A stretch of 64,000 nucleotides of DNA, from positions 4,340,001 through 4,404,000 of the forward strand of contig BRXU01000007.1 in assembly GCA_030267565.1 (NCBI GenBank), in the 5' to 3' direction. Shown here in pieces: positions 21,401 through 34,748 of this stretch. This DNA comes from Pleodorina starrii (Eukaryota > Chlorophyta > Chlorophyceae > Chlamydomonadales > Volvocaceae). Position 1 is the first letter of the stretch. Every line of letters begins with the position of its first letter. Both the position numbers and the translations under genes were made by a program. Under the pieces are notes generated by a model, which saw only the letters and a program-made list of their open reading frames with translations, had not been told where the DNA came from and did no database searches.

Positions 21401-24400
21401 GTCCAGCCCGCTCATTTCTATGCAGGTGAAGCCGCCCAGCTCGCTGGCCCGCGCCCCTTCCGCACCTGCGATGCCACGGCGCCCTTCATGCCATTCTTGT
21501 ACGCCACCATGCCGTTGAACACGGCAGGCACCTGCTGGAAGGCGCCGTAGAATCCGCTGCAAGGGTTGTTGCGCGGGTAGAACTCCGGATGGATGCGCAG
21601 GCCGTAAAACATGTTGGAATGGGCCGTGATATTCGTATACTCCAGAAGCGGCGTGAACTTGACGCAGACTGAGGTGGTGGCCGAGGGGCCGTCGGGATAG
21701 TCCTGTGATGCAGCAACAGGGCGGGCGGGATGGGGGGATTATGTTCTTCCGATGAGCTCAAGGGGTGGTAAACCAGCCCGGCTAGCCGGCATACAGGTAG
21801 CACCCGTCCCACCAAACCCCCCGATCCCCCTAGTCTCACCAGCAAGCGGTACCAGATACCGTGTGCCATCGAGCCGACGGCCACGCAGTTGCGCAGCGTG
21901 TTGTTGGGGTTTGTCATCCAGAACGCGCCTGGCGTGGTGTCCGTGTTCAGCAGCGCGTCAGAGACCTTCGCGTAAATTGAAATGGTGTTCTCAATCAAGT
22001 TCATCGACTCGATGCCGTCCTGCAGTGGGTATCCGGTCCATGGCGGGTGAAGCGGATGAAGCGGGCAGAGGCTGAGCCGCGGCGAAGAGCAACAGGACTA
22101 AAGCTCATTGCGGTTGAGGGCTTATTTTTCCATTCCCGCACCTAACAACGCACGCCCGGCCCTCTCCCCAGCCCGAAGCCGCCTGCGTCGATAACAGCAT
22201 CCTGGTTCAAAGACCCCTGGGTCCCTCAGCCACAACGGGAATCGACTCGCCCCGGATTGGAAGCCTGGCCTTTTCTTCGCGGGCCACAAAACCAAACACT
22301 CAAACATAAGTTGCAATCCCTCGAGCTCTAATGGCTCTAACCCCACCCACCTCCAGGAAGAACGTGTGGCCCATGGTGTGGTAGGCGGTCACGTTCTGGA
22401 TGATGGCGCGGTGCGTGCCGTGCACAGTGATGGCGCGGTTGTAGGTATGGTGGATGGTGCAGCCGCGCACCCACGACTGCCAGTTCAAGTCACCCATGAG
22501 GTGCCAGTGCATCGAGTAGCGGCCCAGCCGGAAAGCCTGTCCCGACTGCGTGATCTCAATGTTGTCGAAGCGCACCAGGCCCTTGGGCAGGTACGACGGT
22601 GTGTTGACCATGATCTGCACGCCGTACTGGTTCTTGGCGCTCGTGTAGTCGCCCTGGAGCACAATGTTGCGTGTGAGGACCGCCACCTCAGCGCGCATGT
22701 CCAGCGGCGCGGTTCCATTCACACTGTGAATCTCGCCTACGTGAGTGTACTTAAGCGGCGTGTCGAGGGTGAGGACGGCGCAACCGGGCACGGTTGAGTT
22801 GTCAATCGCCATAATGATCGCCTCGTCGTTCTCCCACGGTAGGTAGCTGCTGGTGGCAATGACGATGTGATCGCCGACCTGGGTTGGATTTGATGGCAGG
22901 ATGAAGAGGGGCGGCGGCCCGGGAAGGATGTTGTCAAGCGAGGGCCGGCTTACTTAAGGTGATATCGCAAGTATCGTGTAGGCGCACAGGACAGGGAGTG
23001 ACGGGTGTGCGTCAAGCCGGGCAGATGAGCAGGACACATGCGGTAGGCTCGGCTGGGATGAGGTGTCGGCTGCCAGCGAACTGACACAAGCATGCGAGGG
23101 GCAATTAGCAAATGCACGATTTATGCCACGCCAACCAAGTGCATGTGACATGGAAGGCAGCGGAAAGTAGGGCCGTGCTGTGCACTCACGCCAAACGCGG
23201 CAATTCCAGACTCCAAACATTCCAGACCCGGCGCAGCTCATACCCTAAAGCACCCGAACAGTCCACGCGACCGGACAGCGCTGCACCACGTTGTCTTACC
23301 TTCCAATTGATGGGTCCGTTGACAACAATGCTCGTGTCCCCTGGGTCAGCCGTCCGGTTCAACTTGGTATAGTGCGGAAGCTTGGGCTGGCCGTAGAAAG
23401 TCACGATGCCGGTGCGTACGGCAAGCGACTTTGCGCCGTACTGCGGCAAGTCCTTGCTGTTCGGCGCGCCGTGCATGGTGATGTTGGCGCGGCCGGGATA
23501 GGGCTTCTCCGCACTGCCGATGGTGAAGTTGCCGCCATGAACAATGATGTAGTGGGCCTGGAGGTTGATGTACTCCTTCGTGTCATCGAAGATCAGCTCG
23601 CCTTCAATCACGATAATGTAAAGCTTCGGTGGACTGATGTCAAGCAAAATGGTGTAGCCGGCGGGGATGACCACGGTATCCCCATAGCCCGGCAGCGGGC
23701 CGCCGTTCCAGGTGCTGTTGCGGCTCCACACGTCGAAGTACTGGTACTGCACCAAGCCGCGAGGGTAACCACGACCGTTCTGCAGCACCGTCACTGGCAG
23801 CGGCACGCGCAGGATGTTTGAAGGCGGCTTGCCGGTGGTGCAGGTGATGGCGGTGCTGTTGATCACACGGACGGAGGTGCAAGGGGTGTCACCGATTGTG
23901 ACGGTGGTGGTGACGCCAACCTGGAAGCCCGCACCGATAATAGTGACGGGCGTGCCGCCCTCAGTGGAGCCACGCGCTGGGGTAATGTTGTACATGGACG
24001 CCTCCAGCGCGGGGTCGAAGGTGAAGGTGAAGCCGGGATAGGTGACCTCGGCGGCACCGATGGTGGGTGTGATGGACAGGGGCCAGGTGACGGCGGTGGC
24101 GGGCTTGGTGTCGAGCGGGCCAGTCAGGCAAGTGACGGAGGTGGCCGAGCTGCTGGTGATCTTGCAGGTGCTGTTGCCAAAGCGAGCCGACACGAAGGTG
24201 GAGTTCAGGTCGAAACCTTTGCCAGTGATGACGACCGAGACGCCGCCAGCACTGCTGCCAGTGCTGGAAGATGGTGTAATCACAGTCAGCGGCACCTGGT
24301 ACGCGGGCACCTGACCACACCCAAAGGGCTGGATGCACACCCATAGCGTGTAAGTCCCAGCTGGTAAATAGCCCGGCATCTGGCATGAGATGGTCTCGTT

Positions 24401-27400
24401 GTAAGTCATGGCAGAGATGCTGGCAGCAGTGACGACCGGGTTGGCGCAGCGCAGCACCGTGGGACCGACCTCAAACTCAACAGTGGCGTTGCTGGGTTTG
24501 CCCGGCGTCGTCGCGATGATGGTGTCGTTCTGGCTGCCCACACTCGCCAAGTACCAGGTCAGTGACAGAGTCGCGCCGGCGTCGGGAGAAGGAGACGAGG
24601 GAGTCACACCAGACAGGGCGGGTGTGCGGCCACCGCAGAAGTACAGGGTTTCCAGGACGCCCGGCTGCGAGTACACCTTGTTGTTGCTGCTGATGTTGTA
24701 GACGCGCGGCCTGAACCGCACAGTGACGGACTGGATGCTGTTGTTCCCAGCAAAGGCCTCCGGGTTTGGCACCTTGAAGCGGGTCAGCTGGAAAGCGGCT
24801 GTGGGGCCGTCGCAGCCCAGAGCCACCAGGTTCATGCGGGACGTGTTGGCAGCCTGGCAGGGCAGCGAGTTAGAGGTGCCAGCTCCGCAAATGGAAGAAG
24901 TGGTGTCCCAAGCGGCCGTCATGTTTAGCCCGTAGTTGGTGTCCACCAGGCCCTTGACCAAACCGTACCCGCTAAAGTTGAACGTGCCGCCACCAAACAG
25001 GGAGAACTGGCACCTCGTGACGGCGCTGTTGATTGTCGGGCTATTGTAGCTGAGGACCTTAATGCCATAAGTCACAAGGGGCAGGTCCGTGGCCGCGGTC
25101 GCGGTTGGGCGTGTGAGGCCCAGGCCTTTCACCATAATGCTGACACCCCAGGTGCCGACCGGCGCATACGGAGCAGCACAGGTGATGTTGGTCGCGCTGA
25201 TGCTATTGTAGGTAGCTTGCGCGACATTGGTGATGTTGCACGACTGGTTCGCCAGGGAGATGCTGATCTGGTCGGCGGCGGGCAGGCTGGGGTCGATCAA
25301 AAAGTTGCCGTAGGCAGTCATGATCGCTGCAAGGCCGTTGAAGTTGGGTGCGATGATGCCGCTTGTCGTCATCGGATACATGCTTGTCAGTGTGGGCGTG
25401 CGATGCATGGTGTACACGTAGCCGCAGTTCTTGATCGTCACCTGCGATGGCTCAAACGTCAGAGGCGGGCCGTACGGCAGCTGCAGTGTCGTGATGGTCT
25501 CAGGGCAGGTATAAAACGAGTCCACGCCGCTGACTGTGAGCTCCACCGGCAGCACCGTGCCGGGCGCCATTGGCGTCACCTTCTGCCACTCGAGATAAGC
25601 AAGGGCGCCCATAGTGCCGTTTGGCGGGGTCAGTGCCACGCGCAGCTTCACGGAGGCCCAGCCCGTGTACTCCACATACGTCACAACGATCTTGTGCACG
25701 CCCGTCGGGAGGACGGTGCTCAGGTACGTCCCGCGGTTGCCCAGCAGCTCGTCGTTAACATACAGGCGGGAATCATCGTCAGAGTCAATGACAAAGGTCA
25801 CGTTCTCCTGCTGGGAAAGCTGCAGGCGGCGGCAGTCGGGGGTGGCGGGCAGTACGGCACCATTTGACAAAACGCGGGAGAAAAGATCGCGGATTTAGCT
25901 GCTTGACTAAGCTACAGGACGTGAATCCAGGCTGTGACAAGCAGCAGGACGCGTGCTGTGTGCATGCCGAAAGAGCGAACGCAAGGTGGTTGGCGGGCAA
26001 AATAAAACATATTAGGTGCACGGGGCATGTGCGTCGGGGGCTTGGGCTCATCCGTAAAGGCGCTTGGAAGATATAGGACCAATGACCATGTGGGCAGCAA
26101 GGCACCGCATGCGCACAACGTACCTGGTAGTAGAACGTGAACCGAGCCGCAAAGTAGTCCAGCTGGATGATCCCGACGGCAGGGGAGGAGCCATTCCACG
26201 CGAAGGCCATTCCCTTCTCCAGGCGCGTAATAACTGCAGCGGACGGGGGAGCGAGGGCATGGTCAAAAAGGCAGTTGAGCGGTGTCCAGTCAAGGCCCAT
26301 GAAGGCCCATGCTTGCGTTGGGCTGATGCACTTGCAAATGGCGCCACCCCAAACGGTGCTCTGCTGTACTGGCATGGCATGGCGTCGTGGATCCCCGGTA
26401 CTCCCAACCTCAAGGCTCTCCGCACGCTCAAGCAAAGCTGCCTTCCCAAAGCCAACAACCCAACCTTCATGCTGAACCCAGGCCGCAAGCCGCAATGCCT
26501 GCCGCAAGCCAATCCCATCCGAACCCAAACAAGCGCATCCCAAGATCCCATGTCCCCGCCCCACTCACGCGGATCTGTCCAGGTGATCAGATCCGGCATC
26601 GAGTACGTGCTCCAACCCATGTTCCAGTACTCGGCATAGACGTATCCATTAAAAGCCGGCGCGCGGCACGTTAGGTGCGTGCGACTCTCCACTGACAGCA
26701 GCGGGCAGGGTACGCCGGCAATGGTCACGACATTGTCGCTGTTGTTCACCGCCAGGCCTGCGCCGCCGACCGTCAGGCCCAGCGGCAGGCCGCCTGCCAG
26801 CGAGCCGACGTTATTCTCCAAGGTCATGAGCCTGGCCCGGACAGTGTAGACGCCTTTGCCATAGGGATCCACGGACAGCTCGCCGTTGCCCTTCATCAGA
26901 ACGGTCGTGTAGACGCCGGGCCGCAGGTCGGGGACATCGCAGGCTACCCCAGTGTATACAGTTCGAACATTCAGGCCGTAGCCCATGACCACCCCGTCTT
27001 TGATGAACTTCACTGTCGTGATGTCCTCCGTGTAGGCGCCGTACACAGTAACCTCCAGGCCGCCGTAGCCGTCGTGGGGGGCGGGGTAGCCGATTACGGG
27101 TGTAAGATCGGTGGCGTACCTGAAGGGCGCATTTAAGGAAGAGAGCGAGCACGAAGGAGACACGGAGGGGCGGATGAGCGGTTGTCGACCGGACGTAATC
27201 ACGAGATACCGGCGCCGCACCACGGCGAGATCAAGCAAGCAAGCAAGCCGTTTGTGGAACAGCGGTCCGACAGTCAATGCAAGAAAGGGATGAAAATGCC
27301 CGCACGCTTGTGGCCACTGCCGATGCCTAATAGCTCGAAAGCACAGCACCTTCCCCATGCCGTGCGCAGCCCCAGCAAAGCGCCCTGCACGAAACCCTTT

Positions 27401-30400
27401 GCCTCTTTATGCACGTTTCGCACACCCCTGGACAACACACCAGTAACACAACGACCGACCCTAACGCGAGGCCCCTAACAAGGCGTGCTCGCAAACTCAC
27501 CCGAAGGCGCAATCTGACGGATCGGTGGCGAGGCAGTTGGCGCGCGGCGTCTCGTCCAGCGACCAGCAGTAACCGCGCAGGACCGTGGTGGTGAAGGTGG
27601 GGTCGCACAGCACCACCGACACGGCGCGTGGCGCCGAGGCGACTGGCATGACATTATGGGCCTTGGGGTCGTCAGCGTCGGCGTTCGCGGCCATCGAATT
27701 GCCCGTCCTGCACGTCAGGGTGGTGGTCGTCACATTAACTGGCACACACTCCACGATGCCGTTGAGGAACGTGGTCGAGACCGGCACCGTCATAAAGACC
27801 GCATTTGCGGCCAGGTTGGGGCTGAAGCCCGAGCCGGTGATGGTGACGGTGGTGTTGCCGCCGATGCTGCCCAGGTTAGGGTACACGCGCGTGATGATGA
27901 GCTCGAAAAGGATCGTGTTGGTCGACAGCAGTTGCAAGCCAGAAGAGAGGATCACTAGCGTGTGGTAGGCGCCGTTGCGCAGCGCAGGGCTGGTGCAGGT
28001 CACGGCGGCGCCAGCGGAGGCCGGGGCAATGTCGGTGCACGGCAAGCGCCCGCGGTAGGCTGCTGACGCCTGGGTGTAATTGAGCAGATTGGGAATGGCC
28101 TGCACCATGAAGACCGAGGCCACCTGGCTGGCCGTCGCACCAGAGAGCGCCACAGTGATTGTGCCGCCGCAGCCCGGCATGTTGGCCGGAGAGATGGAGC
28201 TGATGGCCGGTGCTGAACCAGAGATTTGCACAGTAATGCCGGCGGGGGTGTCCGAGTCGATCTGGGTTGTGTTCTCGAAGACCTGCGCCGTGACGGCTGC
28301 CGCGGGCACATCGGCCCCGCCGCTGCCACGGTAGAGCACCGTCAGGAAGTGTGGGCCGCAGGCGAGGATGCCGCAAGCTGCCGTGTCAATTAGCAGCTCG
28401 TTATTGGCGCAGTTGACGTAGTCGAAGCCCTTGCCCGTGAAGTTGAGCACCGAAAGGCCGACAGACGCCAGGACTGGCGGTGACGGCGCCGAGCCCGTCA
28501 CGTACAGCGTCTCCAGCGTCACGTTGGTTGCGCCCAGCGCAAGCCCCCGCCCCGCCACGTTGACCGTCACGAGCCGGATGCCGGCAGGCGCCGTGTCCGG
28601 CACGTCGCAGACAATCTTGGTGTCAGTCACCGACGTCACGTTGCACAGCGCCGTGCCGACCCGGACCTCGACGCTGGGTCCATCCAGGAACTGCGAGCCG
28701 GTGATGGTAAGCGGCAGGCTGGACTGGCTGATAAACTGCAGGACTGAGGGCGAGACGGAGGTGATGTGCGGCGTGACGGCTTCAGAGTACTGGAAGCCGC
28801 AGATGCCCGAGGCGTCCGCGCAAGCAGATGGCACACCGTTCGCCAGCAAATTGATCGTACCGGGCTGTGCCACCGCCAGGCGCAGGAACTCAGTGGGGAT
28901 GGGCGCGTAAAATGCATCGGTGGAGCCATCCATGATCGTTGCGACGCTAGCGTTGGCACCGATGCCGTTCAGGCCGGAAATGTCCACCACGCGCAGCGGC
29001 GGTTGGTCACCAGGGTTGCCGACGGGGTCGAACGTGACGGTGTAGGTGTAGCCGTAGGTGGGGCCGCCCGAGACGCCGACACTCTGCGGCGCCGTCATGC
29101 CCGGCAGGCTGGCCAACTTGAGCCGAATCGTCTCCGCCGCGTCCGTCACGCCAATCTCCACCGAGCCGCAGCTGCTGCCAAAGCCCACACGGAACGAACC
29201 AGTCACGGGCGGGTTGGCCACGCGCAGCTCGAGGCTCATGTCCACTCCAGCGGGGCTACGGTCATTGGTCTCCGCCACAATATCAGTAACGCTGTTAAAG
29301 GCCCAGATGCTGAAGGTCACATTCCAAACGCGCGCCAGGAAGACGCCCTCGCGCCGCACGGGCACGAACGTCACCCAAGTGTCCAAGCCGGTCAGGTTAC
29401 GGACGGCAGAGTACATGATGGTGGCGTTGGTGTCATACGGCAGGACTACAGCGTCGGAGCGGCTGGCCAGGCGCAGCTGAAAATAGCCACCGGGGGGTAC
29501 GGCCGGCACAGGGCGAGCCTGCTCTAGGAGAACCACCATTCCGGCCGTCGCGTTGGCGGCATCGGCGGCGAAGGACGGCGGCGGCGAGTAGATCGTGCCG
29601 TTTCCGGCGCATGAGGCGGCAAGGAAGGGCGCGCCATTGGGCACCACGACAAGTTGCGCCAGCTCGATGTTGAAGCCCAGCGATGCGGCTAAGCCCGAAT
29701 CCAAGCCGACCTGCACCGTCAGCAGGCCCGGGATGCGCGCCTTATAGACGCCAAAGGAGGTGCCGTTGCTGCCTAAGCTGCCAATGCCCCCGAAGGCCGC
29801 CTCAATGAGAACCGTCATCTCACGCGCCGTGGCGAGCAGCGGCAGCACTACGGCCTTGTCCGCGGCCCAGGCGGACGCGCTGAGGGTGAGCTCCAGACCC
29901 AGAGAGGCGCTGCTGAGCATCGTGTCATTGCGCGAAGTCACATTGATGGTGAAGGCCGTCGTGTTCGCGCCAGCGCCGTAAAGGTACTTGATGGCCAGCG
30001 ACCTGGGCACCAGGACTGCCGAGGCCGTAATGGTTTGCTGCTCGGCAATTGAGTTGGGCTGGGGCGCCGGGACCTCCATGCGCACGGCCACCTGCTGCAT
30101 GCCGACCGAGGGGCCGTTGCAATGCCCCGATTGCAGCAGCACAGCCTGGCCGGCGGTGAATGTCACCGCCGCAGACTTTTGAAACGGGTACCGAAAGTAG
30201 TTATCGATATAGGTGTAGGACTTGACCTCGACCAGCGTGCTCGTCTGGACCACACCGCCGGCCTGCTCGCAGCGGTTGGCGGATTGAGGAAGAGCAGTGC
30301 GAGGCAGAGGAAAGCGAGGGTTTGACTGCTAGTGACGTGCCAAAACGTAAACCAGGGGAGCTGGCGATCGAAGCAAAAGCTGAAGCGTCTTCCTCAGCTG

Positions 30401-33158
30401 TCGCCCGCAGGCCTGCCAAATGCAGTTCGTCCCATTTGGCAGCGCTCGAAACGGAAGTTAGGCCGGAGCGGGCCCCCGTTTGTAATTCGGCAGCAGCACC
30501 GCCCATCACAAGCCGCTGGGGGCGCAGTAGGCAGCCCCGCCCCGCCCAGCAACAAGGTGGATGGGCCCTCCCTCCGAGCGACAGCCCAAGGCACCTTAGC
30601 CCTGCCTCAAACATGTGCCTCGCTTGGGTTGGGAGGGCCCATGGCATATGGCCTAGAAGGCCAATCGCCTAGGGGGCCGCATTACCCAACCCAACCGAAA
30701 GGTCCATGGCTGTCAACCAGTCGTCCCCTCCCGGCCCCTCACGCATTTTCGGCGGATTTCCGCTGGCATGCACCTCCCGCAAGAGCGCCCGCCCAACCAG
30801 AGGCTGATGGACTATGGTTCGGGCCGCAAAAGCGCGCCCGTCATTGAAGCGGTCTCATGTAAAGATTCTCCCAGGCTGAGCACCGGCCCCATCCCACTCA
30901 CCCGCTGCCACGTGCCATTCAGCTGAGCAAAGTCGTCTGCTTGCAAATAGAAGCTACGATGACCAACGGGGCCAGAGCCGGCACACAGGGGCGCGAACAG
31001 AGTCAGTCGTGACGAAAGCTGTCGAACGCGAAAAGGACCTTGCCCCGCACCCAACTCCCCAACATCAGCCCATGGTGCTGCTACTCGTTTGCTGGCTCCG
31101 CGCAGCAAAGCTATACATTCACTGGGTTCCTACAGAGAAAATGACACGGCTGTGCGGTAGACGACCCGACATGCGGCATGTTCGCCAGCTGCTTTTGCCC
31201 GGGCACAGCGCAACAGCGGCGTGGGCTGTGGCGCGACACAATGGCAAGCGACCAAGCATGGGACAGACTACCATCAGCACAACTGCAACCAGAGTATCGC
31301 ACCTGTAGTTCCCTGTCCGTGGGGCAATGAAAAATGTCTTCAACAGGTCGCAGTGGAAAGTCGTCTCGTAGTGAATGCTCTCCATCGCGCCCGTCAGAAC
31401 GGTCTTGTAGGAACCGGTGCCGTTCGTGTTGCCCAACGTAACGGTTTTATTAAGCGTCCACAGGCCCGAAAAGGACGGCACTTGCACAGACATGTTGTAA
31501 TACTCGTACTCGATGCCGCGCATGCCGGGGTACAGGCCGCCGACGGGTGACGGCAGGCGGTCCGGCTTGGGCCCCGTGACGCAGAAGATCGTGTCGTACG
31601 TGCTATTGACGATGGTGCACGGCACGCCCCCGATCGAGACGTTGACCGTATCGCCCAGGCCGAGGGACAGGTCGGGGAAGCCGCGCCCACTGATCGTGAG
31701 AAGGGTGCCGCCCGCGACGGACCCCACAGCGGGCGATACGTCCGTCACCTCCGGGTACAGCTGGAACTGGTACGGCGTGCCGTCCACGGTATAGTGGTAC
31801 GAGTATAGCATAGCGCGGGGCTTTCCGCCGCGCATGGAGGCCTCAAAGCGGATCGATACATTCAAGTTGTTGGCGGTGCCGATTGCGGTCTGTGGGTAGC
31901 GGCAGGTGCAATGGCGAGGGCCGGGAAAGCGCACATTCCGTTAGTGCTGAGTCCCAAGGGTAGCGCCACCCAGCAAATCAGCAGCCAATGGCACGCCTAC
32001 CTGGGGGTTATTGCTGTCGGGCGTGGGCAGCCGGCAACCGAGAATGTACAGGTAGGTTCCGTAACGCTGATTAGAGGTGTACGTAAAATTAATTCCGGTG
32101 CCGTAGGCCGACGGGTCCTGACGGCACAGGTAATCCCCAAAGGTGATGCTCCCCACGCAGTCGATGTCGCCCCAGCTCTTCGCTGGGCAATCGACGTTCT
32201 GCAAGTTCCAGGTCGCATCGCCGTAAATGGTCATGGCTGTCCCAGGCGGCCCGGCATATGGGTAAACCGTTTTGAAACCTGGGATTGGCAAGGGGTGGAG
32301 TAATTCGCCTGAGGATGGTGCATTTTGAGTTCCGGCGGGCAAAACCAAGGGCTGCGACAGATCCCGAATACCAGGTGTGCATCCCATCTGCAACCCTATT
32401 GCGCCAGCAGGAATGCCTAGATCGCGCATGTGCACACTCACGCCAGGCAAACACGAAAGGGCTGTACATCGGTTTCGACACCCTTACTTGGAGTGTAGCT
32501 ATCGCTGTATGTAAACGCGTAATAATTTACAGGAGCTTCATCAGTAACAGCGACAGCGACATAGTAGGTCCCTGCGACGCCTGCCGACGTCTCGCAAGTC
32601 AGCTGCGCGCAGCCAGCAAAAGGGCACAGTTAATACCAGCTGTGTCATAATTGAAGTCCCAGACAAGAATTCCTTAAGAGCACATTCAAGGGCTGGACCG
32701 GTACCGTGCTCAAGTTTCGGCAATACAATAGCCTATACTTGTGTCGCAGCTCAGGGCTCAGCTCAAACGCGCGCACGTAACAAATCCAATCGACAATTTG
32801 CAAACACATAGTGATTCCAGATCACAAGAAGCAAGGTTTTTGCGGCGCTTACCACTTCAGTGCTTGACAGGTGCATGATTACGCTGCAGGGGTAGGGACC
32901 CACGTACACGATGGCCATGGAAGAATACATGTCGGGAAAGCCCCCGCCATAGATGGCAAGCCTGCAACAAAGGAAGGCGGCGGAGTCAAGGGCGTGGCGC
33001 TTACATGTGGTGTAACCGGACGCGAAGTTGACTCCTGACCTGGTGCCGCCAGCAAGGCTTCCAGACGTGGGGCTGATGGACCGAATCACCAGTTCGCAAA
33101 ACGCTCCTGGCAGCAAGGCCAAGGATATGGCCAGCAGAAGTGCGGATAACGCCGTCAT
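12451..33158 (-). CDS. PKHD1L1: Giant fibrocystin-L (PKHD1L1)-like membrane protein, gene B
   Basis: Twenty-two exons: 33158-33040, 32961-32853, 32602-32488, 32278-32001, 31889-31303, 30953-30902, 30262-27501, 27119-26569, 26233-26124, 25819-23300, 22878-22351, 22019-21840, 21702-21466, 21197-20475, 20225-20056, 19627-18901, 18568-17892, 17470-17151, 16929-16574, 16181-16018, 15712-14866, 14562-12451. Together 14,244 nt, 4,747 residues, one frame throughout. Order: signal peptide (1-21); IPT/TIG start (SISPTSGSLAGGTR); a PA14-like region around 330-480 (FYLQADDFAQLNGTWQR); IPT repeats to about 1330; second PA14 about 1490-1640 (VIDSDDDSRLYVND); more IPT (ITPARGSTEGGTPVTIIGAG); first G8 about 2262-2460; PbH1-type region with HWHLMGDL and GHTFFLEDG; second G8 about 3126-3300; further PbH1; transmembrane helix about 4278-4302; cytoplasmic tail of 445 residues with SRPGSGRPGS repeats. 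Animal relatives sit on cilia or stereocilia surfaces; a surface-coat or ciliary role here is inference. Confidence 0.9.
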
Positions 33159-33999
33159 GTTTGGGGTGGCTCAACAGAAAGGTAGATTCATCGTCACAAA
33201 GCGGAATCTAGTATAGATGGGCGAAATATATCGGTTTAATTTTTGTTACAAGCAGGGTATACTGGATTCCGAGTTTTGCAAGGGCGATGAATGTGGAAGG
33301 CGCACAGGGCTAACGAACTTCGTTGCACGACTGCATTTGGTAAGCGATTATCTACGGCACCTGCGCACCTCAACTTCCTCCCTTCTTCCGGACCTTCCGT
33401 CGCTAAGTGAACCGAAGCGCGGAATTCGTTTGATGTAAAAAAGCACCCTTTATCATAATGCCGGTACAGACAGGACCTTGCACCCGTGCCGTGCACCTAC
33501 TGTTAGTTGTCAATTGTGTCACGCACCCACTGGTGGCGCTTCTATCACTTAAAATAAATGAGGGGAAATATAGTTTGTCCATGTATTTTTTTACGGAGGG
33601 TCGGACCTACGGCCCTGTTGAAAAGCGTCAAGGAGTATGGAGTACCGGAACGGAAGCCGCAGCGTCGTTGGGGCCAGCATCAAGGGCGGCATTAGTGTTA
33701 CGTCGGTACCAATGAAGCCCACTTATTATAAAGAGAAGACGCTGCTGAGAGGCTTTACAACCTGCGCCGCTGCCGCAAAGCGCCGCGCCTCGACGGAGCT
33801 GCTGATTCATCAAACAATAGGCAAGCGGCCTTATATTTCTTCCCTTTATCTTGACAACCGAGAAGGAGGTACACCCGCTCCAGGTATCCCGTCCAGACGG
33901 ACAACGGCTGGGTCGCTGTATGTCCCTAAAGCAGGCTGAAGCCAGGGAGCGGCCAGGGCGCCTTGCTGAATCTGGCGCACGATTCGCTCAATATTTAGC
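33159..33999. other. Upstream region of gene B, overlapping the presumed 3' UTR end of the next gene
   Basis: No gene recognised. The presumed gene B promoter lies at its left end. A plus-strand frame at 33637-33939 (VPMKPTYYKEKTLLRGF) is open for 100 codons without family resemblance or splice context. Confidence 0.4.
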
Positions 34000-34036
34000 T
34001 TACAATGGAACCACTTCCAACTTTCGCACAGTTACA
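34000..34036 (-). terminator. Two TGTAA-type poly(A) signals for the GAF/dynein-stalk-like gene
   Basis: TGTAA occurs on the minus strand at 34000-34004 and 34032-34036, about 0.7 kb beyond that gene's stop at 34749. Nothing coding is seen between, consistent with a 3' UTR. Confidence 0.4.
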
Positions 34037-34748
34037 GCTGTCACGCTGTGGCGCCTACACACATTCCATGGGCGCTCAAATACGGCAAGGGTTGGGTTTC
34101 GACCGCGACCCGCAAAACGGCCAGCGGCCTTCCCCCAGCGAGCACAGACACGTGACCGAGACCCGCTCAGCATCTCTGCGGCGGACCAAACTCCGGAAAT
34201 GCGCCGCTTAGCTGACACTGGCCGGGCACAGGACAGGTACTGCCGGCAGTCCTGCTCGTCGCCGGCGCCTCGGCTCCTTAATTTGCGAGGAGTATGTGGT
34301 GCTCGGCTCACGCATGTGCAATAGTACGTGATCCCCAAATAACGCCTTTTAGAGACACGAAAGAAATAGTGCCCGCGTCATTCAGACGGCCACCAAACAG
34401 GCGATGCATGTGAAAGATACTGACTTCAGTGCGTCGAGAGCTAAGCTACCCCTGATCGCTCCGTGCGCTCGACGGAGATGTGACAGCAGCTGCCCCTATC
34501 TATCCTTTTCTAACCGCCCGTGCTTCCTATCGACGCCGTCGCATACGGCGGGCTCCGGATGACGCCGCTGCCGACGCCGCCCATCGCTCTCCCCTCCAGT
34601 GTTCACACTGCGCACTGCATCCCTTACTAGCCTGCACAGTACGCAAACAACAAAATTGTCCTTCGAGCATCCTGGGGTGCTTCCCAGGTTTGCCCTCGGC
34701 CGTCCGCCCTGATGGCCCTGGCAGTCCCTACAGCAATCTATCCGCCGC
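34037..34748 (-). other. Presumed 3' UTR of the GAF/dynein-stalk-like gene
   Basis: 712 bp without convincing coding sequence on either strand, directly after the TAA at 34749. Confidence 0.4.

Noticed and set aside
33637..33939. 100-codon plus frame upstream of gene B
   Set aside because: No homologue recognised, no start context or splice partners; lies between a 3' UTR and a promoter.
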